Positions 1 to 5,850 of a DNA stretch of 7,791 bases are shown here, piece after piece. The stretch spans positions 20,260 through 28,050 of the forward strand of contig FR901506.1 of the NCBI GenBank assembly GCA_000438355.1, written 5' to 3'. A program made the position numbers and the translations under genes. The notes under the pieces were generated by a model that was given only the letters and a program-made list of their open reading frames with translations, did no database searches and had not been told where the DNA came from. Position 1 is the stretch's first letter. Every line of letters starts with the position of its first letter. The DNA comes from Clostridium sp. CAG:273. Lineage in GTDB: Bacteria > Bacillota > Clostridia > TANB77 > CAG-508.

Positions 1-101
1 TAATTTCAGGTGGAGACATAGACGAAGAAAAAACAGCAAAAATTATTTTGGATGATTTTAGAAGCGGAAAGATAGGAAAAATAACATTAGAAAAAGCATA
101 A
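1..101 (+). CDS. rbgA: Ribosome biogenesis GTPase RbgA/YlqF, C-terminal end (partial)
   Basis: Only the last 32 codons are present (frame from base 3, TAA at 99-101); the gene begins left of the window. The tail reads ISGGDIDEEKTAKIILDDF, followed by an R-S-G-K-hG-K-hT stretch (h, hydrophobic). This resembles the C-terminal helical end of RbgA/YlqF proteins, where a 'GG-x-hD' turn is followed by a helix and a 'FR-x-GKhG' element. RbgA is a circularly permuted GTPase that drives late assembly of the 50S subunit. No GTPase motif is visible here, so the call rests on this tail and on the next gene, mrnC, which also works on the large subunit. Another protein with a similar tail cannot be excluded. 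Confidence 0.68.
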   Translation, partial: ISGGDIDEEKTAKIILDDFRSGKIGKITLEKA

Positions 102-251
102 TTATAATGAAATTTATACAAATTATGCAAAATTAGAATTGATATAATTATAAATAGCATTTTTATAATTGTAGAAATTACAAGCAATAAAATAGTAATA
201 AAAAATTAACAAAAAGCTTAATAATAAAATTACAAGAAAAGAGGAAAAGTA
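102..251. other. Intergenic spacer with a weak hairpin and poor promoter candidate
   Basis: This 150-bp A+T-rich gap separates rbgA from mrnC. It holds an inverted repeat: AATTATAAA at 146-154 and its exact complement at 162-170, with a 7-nt loop. The stem extends to 143/173 through one G-T pair. No T-run follows, so it is a poor terminator. A TTGATA (139-144) and TATAAT (164-169) pair could be a promoter, but the 19-bp spacing is long and the -10 lies inside the hairpin. I cannot tell whether mrnC is read from here or from upstream. No reading frame with a start and ribosome binding site was seen. Confidence 0.3.
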
Positions 252-653
252 TTGGAGATATTTAATAGAGAAAAAGACGAAGCAGAAGTAAATATGATGT
301 CACCATTAACATGGGCATATGTGGGAGATGCAGTATACGAATTGTATATACGTACACATTTAGTTAATATAACTAGACTAAAACCACATAAATTACATAT
401 AGAATCAATTAAATATGTTAAAGCAAAAGCTCAAGCAGAAATGTTAGAAAAATTAGATAATATTTTAACAGAAAAGGAAAAAGAAATAGCAAAAAGAGGT
501 AGGAATACAGAAAATCATCATGTTGCGAAAAACGCAACAGTGCAAGAATATATGTATTCAACAGCTTTTGAAGCATTAATTGGGTATTTATATTTAACAA
601 AACAAGATGAAAGATTGAAAGAAATATTAGAAAAATGCATAAGTTTGAACTAA
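252..653 (+). CDS. mrnC: Mini-ribonuclease III (23S rRNA maturation)
   Basis: This 133-residue protein matches mini-III, an RNase III catalytic domain without the double-stranded-RNA-binding domain. In Bacillus it trims the ends of 23S rRNA precursor as a homodimer. The signature stretch LTWAYVGDAVYELYIR spans residues 19-34, with D26 as the predicted metal-binding aspartate. A KRGRN motif is at 81-85, and the second acidic motif TAFEALIGYLYL is at 104-115 with E107 as the predicted catalytic glutamate. Length and architecture are normal. The start is a TTG: GAGG at 241-244 lies 7 nt before it, and no better ATG exists before the conserved region. The stop codon overlaps the left edge of the palindromic terminator. 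It follows rbgA, another large-subunit factor. Confidence 0.93.
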   Translation: MEIFNREKDEAEVNMMSPLTWAYVGDAVYELYIRTHLVNITRLKPHKLHIESIKYVKAKAQAEMLEKLDNILTEKEKEIAKRGRNTENHHVAKNATVQEYMYSTAFEALIGYLYLTKQDERLKEILEKCISLN

Positions 654-705
654 AAATAACACAATATCATTGTAATTTAAATTACAATGATATTGTGTTA
701 TTTTT
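652..705. terminator. Perfect 54-bp palindrome, bidirectional intrinsic terminator
   Basis: Each base from 652 to 678 pairs with 679 to 705, giving 27-bp arms with no mismatch. As RNA it would form about 25 pairs closed by a 4-nt loop (677-680), with five As at the left end and five Us at the right. Read from the other strand it is identical. It lies between the stop codons of mrnC (plus) and mazF (minus) and overlaps the last two bases of the mrnC stop, as expected for a shared terminator of convergent genes. The arms hold only a few G-C pairs, so strength comes from length. Confidence 0.85.
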
Positions 706-716
706 GTGTATTTACT

Positions 717-1052
717 TTAATCTTCTATTTGTTCTATTTCAGAATAAACAATATCAATAACATTTTGTAGTATATCTTTAGGTAAATTTTCTATTACTTG
801 ATATGTTCTACTATTTAAGTCTAAAGCTTTTATATGCTCGCATAATATTACACCTGTTGTTTTTGTTCTAGTATCTAAAGGTACATGTAAGGGAAAATCA
901 TTATTTGTGTTTGTTATAGGACAAACAATTGATAGCCTTGCTTTCTCGTTAAAAATGTCATTACTTATTACGACAGCAGGTCTATATCCAGCTTGCTCAT
1001 GACCAGATTGCGGATTAAAATTAATTTTTATAATTGTCCCTTGTTTTACCAT
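717..1052 (-). CDS. mazF: MazF/PemK-family mRNA interferase toxin
   Basis: This 111-residue protein has the compact MazF/CcdB fold pattern. MazF toxins cut single-stranded mRNA at short sequence motifs and stop growth when the labile antitoxin is lost. Visible motifs are the N-terminal strand GTIIKINFNP (5-14), the conserved SGHEQAGYRPAVVIS (16-30) with R24 as the predicted catalytic arginine, VCPIT (43-47) with T47 as the partner threonine, and EHIKALD (72-78). Length is typical and no key residue is missing, so it should be active. Its ATG overlaps the end of mazE by 7 bp, and AAGGAG (complement of 1060-1065) lies 7 nt before the start, inside mazE, so translation is probably coupled. Cut specificity cannot be read from the sequence. 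Confidence 0.93.
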   Translation of the reverse strand: MVKQGTIIKINFNPQSGHEQAGYRPAVVISNDIFNEKARLSIVCPITNTNNDFPLHVPLDTRTKTTGVILCEHIKALDLNSRTYQVIENLPKDILQNVIDIVYSEIEQIED

Positions 1053-1294
1053 ATTTCGTCTCCTTCTGGTTTACCCCAGTCAATTTCTGTAGGTTTATAA
1101 TCTCCATTATAATTCTTAAATAATTCTTTTATATTTTTTCTTTTATGTTCTTTCTTGGCTTTCTCTATAACTAATTTTCCATTATCTACAATAATTACTA
1201 TTTTTTCATTTTCAGACCAATTAACACTGTCTAATATTACTTTAGGAATTCTAACACCCTGACTATTTCCCCATTTTTGAATCATAGTAGTCAT
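1046..1294 (-). CDS. mazE: MazE-family antitoxin (AbrB-like DNA-binding fold)
   Basis: This 82-residue protein is the antitoxin of the adjacent mazF. The N-terminal swapped-hairpin domain shows IQKWGNSQGVRIPK (5-18) and DNGKLVIEK (37-45), typical of MazE and AbrB-like dimers that bind the promoter of their own operon. The C-terminal tail, ending EIDWGKPEGDEIW (70-82), is the acidic toxin-binding segment and closely resembles the end of Escherichia coli MazE (IDWGEPKDKEVW, from memory). The first ATG is chosen because AAGGAGG (complement of 1303-1309) lies 8 nt upstream; the ATG three codons later is too far. Gene order antitoxin-toxin with a 7-bp overlap is classic. Regulation is probably by MazE or MazE-MazF binding at 1312-1336. 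Confidence 0.93.
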   Translation of the reverse strand: MTTMIQKWGNSQGVRIPKVILDSVNWSENEKIVIIVDNGKLVIEKAKKEHKRKNIKELFKNYNGDYKPTEIDWGKPEGDEIW

Positions 1295-1311
1295 TTTTAT
1301 TACCTCCTTAT

Positions 1312-1336
1312 TAGTATATACATAGTATATACTATA
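1312..1336. promoter_or_regulatory. Candidate MazE operator: palindrome plus 11-bp-phased repeats
   Basis: TAGTATATA occurs at 1312-1320 and again at 1323-1331, spaced by 11 bp, about one helical turn. The second copy is part of a perfect 14-bp palindrome, ATAGTATATACTAT (1322-1335). The cluster covers the -10 element and the likely start site of mazEF, where a bound MazE dimer would block transcription. The arrangement is seen directly; binding by MazE is inferred from the known autoregulation of mazEF operons. Confidence 0.6.
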
Positions 1337-1352
1337 CTGCCCAAAATGTCAA
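1324..1352 (-). promoter_or_regulatory. Sigma-A promoter of mazEF
   Basis: On the minus strand a perfect TTGACA (complement of 1347-1352) is followed after exactly 17 bp by TATACT (complement of 1324-1329). Transcription would start near 1317, leaving a leader of roughly 20 nt with a strong AAGGAGG before mazE. This is one of the closest matches to consensus in the window, which fits a toxin-antitoxin operon that is strongly transcribed and held down by its own product. Confidence 0.8.
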
Positions 1353-1375
1353 CGCTATTTAATTATATTTTGAAT

Positions 1376-1397
1376 AAAAAAAGTAATATTACTCTTA
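1376..1397 (-). terminator. Candidate intrinsic terminator of the tRNA-Glu transcript
   Basis: Read on the minus strand, AAGAGTA (1396-1390), a 4-nt loop (1389-1386) and TACTTTT (1385-1379) form a 7-bp stem with one G-U pair, and the right arm runs into seven Us (1382-1376). It lies after the tRNA 3' end and before the mazEF promoter, where a terminator is expected. The stem is short and A-U rich, so this is a candidate only. Confidence 0.45.
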
Positions 1398-1485
1398 ATA
1401 AATGTTGCTACTGGAAAATATAAGAATTAATTTATTATTTATATTGTATTAAAATAGTTTTTAGAATTGAAAAGAATAAATTTTC

Positions 1486-1560
1486 TGGTGACCCCTACGG
1501 GAATCGAACCCATGATTCAGCCTTGAGAGGGCTGCGTCTTAACCGCTTGACCAAGGGGCC
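1486..1560 (-). tRNA. tRNA-Glu, anticodon CTC
   Basis: The minus strand folds as a full cloverleaf of 75 nt including an encoded CCA (complement of 1486-1488). The acceptor arm pairs GGCCCCT (1560-1554) with AGGGGTC and ends in discriminator A (1489). The D arm is GTC/GAC, and the anticodon arm is CAGCC-CTCTCAA-GGCTG with the anticodon at 1527-1525. The T arm GGGTTCGATTCCC carries the TTCGA loop motif. CTC reads GAG, the minor glutamate codon in a genome this A+T-rich; a TTC-anticodon isoacceptor must be elsewhere. It is a lone tRNA, with mazEF downstream of its 3' end and recN diverging from its 5' side. Confidence 0.96.
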
Positions 1561-1579
1561 ACATAAATATTACTATAAT

Positions 1580-1609
1580 AATATAACATAGTTATGATTA
1601 ATAAGTCAA
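1580..1609 (-). promoter_or_regulatory. Promoter of tRNA-Glu
   Basis: On the minus strand TTGACT (complement of 1604-1609) is followed after 18 bp by TATATT (complement of 1580-1585). The -10 ends 19 bp before the tRNA 5' end, leaving a short leader for RNase P to remove. A near-consensus -35 is typical of tRNA genes; the A+T-rich background makes the exact -10 uncertain. Confidence 0.6.
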
Positions 1610-1725
1610 GATATTTTTATACACATATTAAAACAATTAAGATATGATTAAATTTGGTCAATTGAAAAGTTAAGTTAAATTTTGAAAAAGTAAATGTAAT
1701 TTATGATTAAAAAACAAAAAATCTA

Positions 1726-1754
1726 TTGACAAACAAAAGTTCATACTGTACAAT
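1726..1754 (+). promoter_or_regulatory. Sigma-A promoter of recN
   Basis: A perfect TTGACA (1726-1731), a 17-bp spacer and TACAAT (1749-1754) form a strong promoter about 50 bp before the recN start codon. GGAGG at 1790-1794 lies 7 nt before the ATG. A LexA-like box sits inside the spacer and another lies just downstream, so a strong promoter under a damage-sensitive repressor is the likely design. Confidence 0.8.
1730..1743. promoter_or_regulatory. Candidate LexA box 1 (in the recN promoter spacer)
   Basis: CAAACAAAAGTTCA resembles the Gram-positive LexA box, whose core is GAAC-N4-GTTC. Here AAAC-AAAA-GTTC matches 7 of the 8 fixed core bases. It overlaps the end of the -35 element and the start of the spacer, so a bound repressor would block RNA polymerase. 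The recN gene is a known SOS gene in many bacteria, which supports the call. Confidence 0.5.
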
Positions 1755-1759
1755 AATAA

Positions 1760-1773
1760 CGAACAAAAATTTG
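1760..1773. promoter_or_regulatory. Candidate LexA box 2 (near the recN transcription start)
   Basis: CGAACAAAAATTTG has an intact left half (CGAAC) and a degenerate right half (ATTTG where GTTYG is expected). It lies 5 bp after the -10 element, across the expected start site. Its centre is exactly 30 bp from the centre of box 1, close to three helical turns, so two repressor dimers could sit on the same DNA face. Confidence 0.5.
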
Positions 1774-1801
1774 TCAACGCTTTAAATGTGGAGGTATAAG
1801 T

Positions 1802-3433
1802 ATGATAGGAACTTTACATATAAAAAATATCGGTATAATAGATGAAATATCAGTAGAATTAAGTGAAGGATTTAATGTTATTACAGGAGAAACAGGTGCT
1901 GGGAAGTCATTAATTATAGATTCATTAAATATTATTTCTGGTGGTAGATTTTCTAAAGAGATGATAAGAAGAGGGCAAGAATATTCTTTTATAGAGTTAA
2001 ATTTATTTTGTCCAAATAACGAAAAAGCTATAGATGGAAGTATTATAGTTTCGAGAGAAATTAATATAAATGGTAAAAATTCTTGCAAAATAAATGGCAG
2101 ATTAGCTACTGTAAATGAGCTTAAAGAATTTATGAGTAAAGTAATAGATATACATGGGCAACATGAAAATCAGCTTATACTAAATGAAAACGAGCATATA
2201 GAATATTTGGATGCATTTATTGAGGATAAAATACAAGAAAAAGTAGAGTATAAAACTTTATACCAAAATTATAAGTCTTTGCAAAAAGAGTTAAAAGAGA
2301 ATTATGGAGATGACAAAGAAAAAGAAAGAAAGCTAGATTTATTAAGATATGAGTTAAACGAAATAAATGCTGCAAATTTAAAAATAGAAGAAGAAAAAGA
2401 GCTAGAAGAACAAAGCAAAATTATGCAAAATTCAGAAAAATTGCAAAATAGCTTAAATAACATAGATATAGAACTAAATGAAAATGCAGTAACATCAATT
2501 AGCAACAGCATTAGAAGTTTAGAAAAAATAGAAGACTGTGGAGCAGAGTATCAAAATAAATTATCTGAATTAAAAGATGTTTACTATACAATCCAAGAAT
2601 TAGCAAGAGATATATCATATATGAAAGAAGAAATATACTTTGACGAAGAAGAAAGAAGTAATATAGAAAATAGATTAGACACAATTTATTCACTAAAAAG
2701 GAAATATGGAAATAGCATAGAAGAAATATTAGAATACAGAGATAAAATAGAAAAAGAAATAGACGAAATAGAAAATAAAGATGAATACAATAATAAGCTA
2801 AAAGAAAAGATAGAAAAAATAAAAAAAGAAATGCTTAAAATAGCACAAAATATGCATAAAACAAGACTAAGTTATGCAGAAAAATTAAGCTCATTAATAA
2901 ACAAAGAGATAGAAGCATTAGAAATGAAAAATGCAAAATTTAGTGTAAGTGTAGAATTAAATAGTGAAGAAAAATTTAATTCAAATGGATTAGATAAAGT
3001 CACATTTTTAATTCAAACAAATGTAGGAGACGAATTTAAACCACTAACTAAAATTGCATCAGGTGGAGAAATGTCTAGAATTATGCTTGCAATAAAAACT
3101 GTATTATCAGATGTAGACAAAATTCCTGTTTTAGTTTTTGACGAAATAGATACAGGAATAAGTGGAAAAGCAGCAAAGGCAGTAGGAGAAAAAATGAAAC
3201 TTATTTCTAAAAAACACCAAGTTATTTGTATAACACACTTAGCAACAATAGCTGCAAAAGGAGATAGTAACTATTATGTAAGTAAAAATGTTGTAAAACA
3301 AGCAACTGTAACAGATATACGTAAACTAAAAGAAAATGAAATAATTGAAGAAATAGCAAAAATGACAAATGGAGAAGTAACAGAAACATCAAAAAAACAT
3401 GCTATGGAACTAAGACTAGCAAATGTTGGATAA
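1802..3433 (+). CDS. recN: DNA repair ATPase RecN
   Basis: This 543-residue SMC-like protein acts early in repair of double-strand breaks, gathering broken ends on the nucleoid. The N-terminal half of the ATPase has Walker A GETGAGKS (29-36) and the RecN-typical VIDIHGQHENQLIL (114-127). A long charged coiled-coil region runs from about 140 to 395 and is rich in E and K heptads. The C-terminal half has the ABC signature ASGGEMSR (419-426), Walker B with VLVFDEIDTGISG (443-455), where D447 and E448 are predicted to act in Mg binding and catalysis, and a switch histidine in CITHL (H479). It is intact and slightly shorter than the better-known RecN proteins, probably in the coiled coil. It has its own promoter and probable LexA control, and is not joined to lysS, which has a separate promoter. 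Confidence 0.97.
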   Translation: MIGTLHIKNIGIIDEISVELSEGFNVITGETGAGKSLIIDSLNIISGGRFSKEMIRRGQEYSFIELNLFCPNNEKAIDGSIIVSREININGKNSCKINGRLATVNELKEFMSKVIDIHGQHENQLILNENEHIEYLDAFIEDKIQEKVEYKTLYQNYKSLQKELKENYGDDKEKERKLDLLRYELNEINAANLKIEEEKELEEQSKIMQNSEKLQNSLNNIDIELNENAVTSISNSIRSLEKIEDCGAEYQNKLSELKDVYYTIQELARDISYMKEEIYFDEEERSNIENRLDTIYSLKRKYGNSIEEILEYRDKIEKEIDEIENKDEYNNKLKEKIEKIKKEMLKIAQNMHKTRLSYAEKLSSLINKEIEALEMKNAKFSVSVELNSEEKFNSNGLDKVTFLIQTNVGDEFKPLTKIASGGEMSRIMLAIKTVLSDVDKIPVLVFDEIDTGISGKAAKAVGEKMKLISKKHQVICITHLATIAAKGDSNYYVSKNVVKQATVTDIRKLKENEIIEEIAKMTNGEVTETSKKHAMELRLANVG

Positions 3434-3472
3434 AATTGTCAAGTAAAACTTTAAATATATGTTGGATAAAAT
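3423..3472. repeat. 14-bp direct repeat spanning the recN stop codon
   Basis: ATGTTGGATAAAAT occurs at 3423-3436, where it encodes the end of recN and its TAA, and again at 3459-3472 in the spacer; the copies start 36 bp apart. It looks like a small tandem duplication of the recN 3' end whose middle has diverged. The second copy has an ATG opening a frame, but no ribosome binding site before it, so I do not call a gene. Confidence 0.7.
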
Positions 3473-3493
3473 GAGTTTTTGTGTAAAAAATCG

Positions 3494-3522
3494 TTTACAG
3501 ATTTTAACTTATGGTATATAAT
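3494..3522 (+). promoter_or_regulatory. Sigma-A promoter of the lysS operon
   Basis: TTTACA (3494-3499) and a perfect TATAAT (3517-3522) are separated by exactly 17 bp. Transcription would start near 3529, leaving a leader of about 28 nt with AAGGAG at 3542-3547, 9 nt before the ATG. The leader is too short for a T-box or lysine riboswitch, so control by such an element is not expected. Confidence 0.8.
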
Positions 3523-3556
3523 GTTTAACATAATAATTAATAAGGAGAGTTGCTTT

Positions 3557-5050
3557 ATGGAACAAAATGAAAATCAAGAAGTAGAACTAGATATGAATCA
3601 TTTAATGAAAGTGAGAAAAGAAAAACTAGATAATTTAATAGCAGAAGGAAAAAATCCATTTGAAATAACAAAATTTAATAGAACACATACAAGTGAAGAT
3701 ATAGAAAAACATTATGACGAATTAGAAGGAAAAGATGTTACTGTTGCAGGAAGAATTATGTCTAAAAGAATAATGGGAAAAGCTTCTTTTTGTCATATTC
3801 AAGATGCTACAGGAAAAATTCAAAGTTATGTAAGTATAAACGATTTAGGAGAAGAGAGTTACAAACAATTTAAAGAAGATGATATAGGAGATATTATTGG
3901 AATTACTGGTTTTGTATTTAAAACAAAAACAGGAGAAATTTCTATACATGCAAAAGAGTTAGTTTTACTTACAAAGTCTTTAAGACCATTACCAGAAAAA
4001 TTTCATGGTTTAAAAGATACAGACTTACGTTATCGTCAAAGATATGTGGACTTAATTGTTAATCCAGAAGTAAAACAAACTTTTGAGAAAAGAATAAAAA
4101 TAATTAAAGAAATGAGAAGAATTCTTGACGAAAAAGGTTATATGGAAGTAGAAACACCAATATTACAAACAATAGCAGGTGGAGCTACTGCTAAGCCATT
4201 TATTACACATCATAACAGCTTAGACATAGATATGTATTTAAGAGTCGCACCAGAATTATATTTAAAAAGATTAATTGTTGGTGGGTTTGATAAAGTATAT
4301 GAAATTGGTAGAAACTTCAGAAATGAAGGAATGGATATAAAACATAACCCAGAATTTACAAATATGGAATTATATGCTGCATATGAAAATATGGAAGATA
4401 TGATGGCAATAACAGAAGAATTAATTTCCACAATTGCTAAAAATGTACTTGGAACAACAAAAATAACATATCAAGGAGTAGAAATAGACTTAACACCAGC
4501 TTGGAGAAGAGTTACAATGATAGATATTGTAAAAGAAAAAACAGGTGTTGACTTTAATGAAATAGAAACAGACGAACAAGCTCAAGAAGAAGCAAGAAAA
4601 GCTGGAATAGAGATAGATCCAATAAAAACAACAAGAGGAGATATTTTAGCACAGTTCTTCGACGAAAAAGTAGAAGAAACACTAATTCAACCAACAATAG
4701 TTTATAATTATCCAATAGAAAATTCTCCACTTGCTAAAAAAGTGCCAGAAGACCCAAGAATGACACAAAGATTTGAATTATTTATTGGTGGTAGAGAATA
4801 TGCAAATGCATTTTCAGAGTTAAATGACCCAATAGACCAATATGAAAGATTTTTAGCACAAGTAAAAGCAAGAGAAGCTGGAGATGAAGAAGCAAACATG
4901 ATGGATACTGACTTCGTAAATGCTTTGGAATATGGTTTACCTCCAACAGGTGGACTTGGAATAGGTTTAGATAGATTAATTATGTTACTTACAGATGAAG
5001 CATCTATAAGAGATATTTTACTATTCCCAACAATGAAACCTTTAGATTAA
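3557..5050 (+). CDS. lysS: Lysyl-tRNA synthetase, class II
   Basis: This 497-residue class IIb enzyme charges tRNA-Lys with lysine, using ATP. An N-terminal OB-fold anticodon-binding domain occupies roughly 58-140 (VTVAGRIMSKRIMGKASFCH starts at 61). The catalytic domain follows: motif 1 around FEKRIKIIKEMRRILDEKGY (176-195), motif 2 YEIGRNFRNEG to NPEFTNMELY (248-273), and motif 3 GLPPTGGLGIGLDRLIMLL (460-478) with the ATP-binding arginine R473. Length is typical. The ATG at 3557 is chosen because AAGGAG lies 9 nt before it; the in-frame TTG at 3479 would place the promoter inside the gene. It is followed after 33 bp by the membrane protease and then tsaD, with no terminator between. Confidence 0.97.
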   Translation: MEQNENQEVELDMNHLMKVRKEKLDNLIAEGKNPFEITKFNRTHTSEDIEKHYDELEGKDVTVAGRIMSKRIMGKASFCHIQDATGKIQSYVSINDLGEESYKQFKEDDIGDIIGITGFVFKTKTGEISIHAKELVLLTKSLRPLPEKFHGLKDTDLRYRQRYVDLIVNPEVKQTFEKRIKIIKEMRRILDEKGYMEVETPILQTIAGGATAKPFITHHNSLDIDMYLRVAPELYLKRLIVGGFDKVYEIGRNFRNEGMDIKHNPEFTNMELYAAYENMEDMMAITEELISTIAKNVLGTTKITYQGVEIDLTPAWRRVTMIDIVKEKTGVDFNEIETDEQAQEEARKAGIEIDPIKTTRGDILAQFFDEKVEETLIQPTIVYNYPIENSPLAKKVPEDPRMTQRFELFIGGREYANAFSELNDPIDQYERFLAQVKAREAGDEEANMMDTDFVNALEYGLPPTGGLGIGLDRLIMLLTDEASIRDILLFPTMKPLD

Positions 5051-5083
5051 TTCATAATTTAAAAGATGAAAGGAAAATGATTA

Positions 5084-5812
5084 GTGTATATAGATAAAAA
5101 GATTATTTATATTATTTTAATAATAGTAGCTGGATATTCGATGATAGGTTTACTATCAAATACAAATGCATTACTATCACTATTATACAGTATACCAGGT
5201 GTTTTAATAGCAATAACATTTCATGAGTTTGCACATGCTTTTGCAGCAGATAAATTAGGAGATGATACCCCAAGATTACAAGGAAGGCTTAGCTTAAATC
5301 CTTTGGCACATTTAGATCCAATAGGCTCATTAATGTTACTATTTGCAAGAGTTGGATGGGGAAAGCCTGTACAAATTAATCCAACAAATTTTAACAGAAC
5401 AATATCTATGTCAAAAGGAGAAGCTATAGTTTCTGCGGCAGGTCCTATAATGAACTTTATATTAGCAATAATCTTTTGCATAATTTATTTTATAATACAA
5501 AAGTTTGCAGGGGCATTTGCAGTAACACAAGCTGGAAATATAGTAATGACTATTATAATGTCTACGGTATTAATAAATTTAGGATTAGGAATATTTAACC
5601 TAATACCAATACCACCATTAGATGGTTCAAAAATATTAAAAAACTTTCTACCATATAAAGCAAAAGCATGGATGGAAAGTAACGAATACTTATTTTATAT
5701 ATTATTTTTAGTATTATGGGTTTTAGGAATATTAGGTAATATAATTTCGCCATTAATAAGCTTAGTAACAAATTTATTATTTAGTGGAATTGGTAGCTTA
5801 TTTGGATTTTAA
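5084..5812 (+). CDS. Site-2 protease family intramembrane zinc metalloprotease (M50)
   Basis: This 242-residue membrane protein has the M50 signature. HEFAH (47-51), within a hydrophobic helix, gives two zinc ligands and the catalytic glutamate E48; NLIPIPPLDG (172-181) gives the third ligand, D180. Hydrophobic segments lie at about 6-24, 33-57, 76-92, 115-140, 153-175 and 202-235. SAAGPIMNF (117-125) is also a family motif. It has no PDZ domain, placing it in the short group of bacterial site-2 proteases. These cut proteins within the membrane; the substrate here is unknown. The start is a GTG with AGGA at 5071-5074, 9 nt upstream. It sits between lysS and tsaD with gaps of 33 and 38 bp, so is probably co-transcribed. 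Confidence 0.92.
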   Translation: MYIDKKIIYIILIIVAGYSMIGLLSNTNALLSLLYSIPGVLIAITFHEFAHAFAADKLGDDTPRLQGRLSLNPLAHLDPIGSLMLLFARVGWGKPVQINPTNFNRTISMSKGEAIVSAAGPIMNFILAIIFCIIYFIIQKFAGAFAVTQAGNIVMTIIMSTVLINLGLGIFNLIPIPPLDGSKILKNFLPYKAKAWMESNEYLFYILFLVLWVLGILGNIISPLISLVTNLLFSGIGSLFGF

Positions 5813-5850
5813 TATAAAAGAGAAAATTCAACAAAGAGAGGCAATAATAT

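Noticed and set aside
1486..1510. An att site: duplication of the tRNA-Glu 3' end flanking mazEF
   Set aside because: No second copy of this sequence was found in the window and there is no integrase, so mobility of mazEF stays an inference.
1771..1776. A minus-strand TTGACA as a promoter diverging from recN
   Set aside because: No good -10 lies 17 bp downstream and the tRNA already has a nearer promoter; it is probably a chance match in A+T-rich DNA.
1774..2088. A 104-codon minus-strand open frame over the start of recN
   Set aside because: It lies opposite the conserved Walker A region of recN, has no recognisable motif, and other minus-strand frames (2302-2693, 4210-4431, 4708-4899, 5221-5481, 5952-6170, 6656-6841) are likewise antisense shadows of real genes.
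3445..3479. A terminator after recN formed by AAAACT and AGTTTT
   Set aside because: Only 6 A-T-rich pairs around a 23-nt loop; too weak to call.
3479..3556. A 26-codon N-terminal extension of lysS from an in-frame TTG at 3479
   Set aside because: It has no ribosome binding site, it would contain the TTTACA-17-TATAAT promoter, and the ATG at 3557 has AAGGAG 9 nt upstream and gives the usual LysRS N-terminus.
3434..3556. A T-box or lysine riboswitch before lysS
   Set aside because: The predicted leader is only about 28 nt, and no T-box consensus or terminator hairpin is visible.
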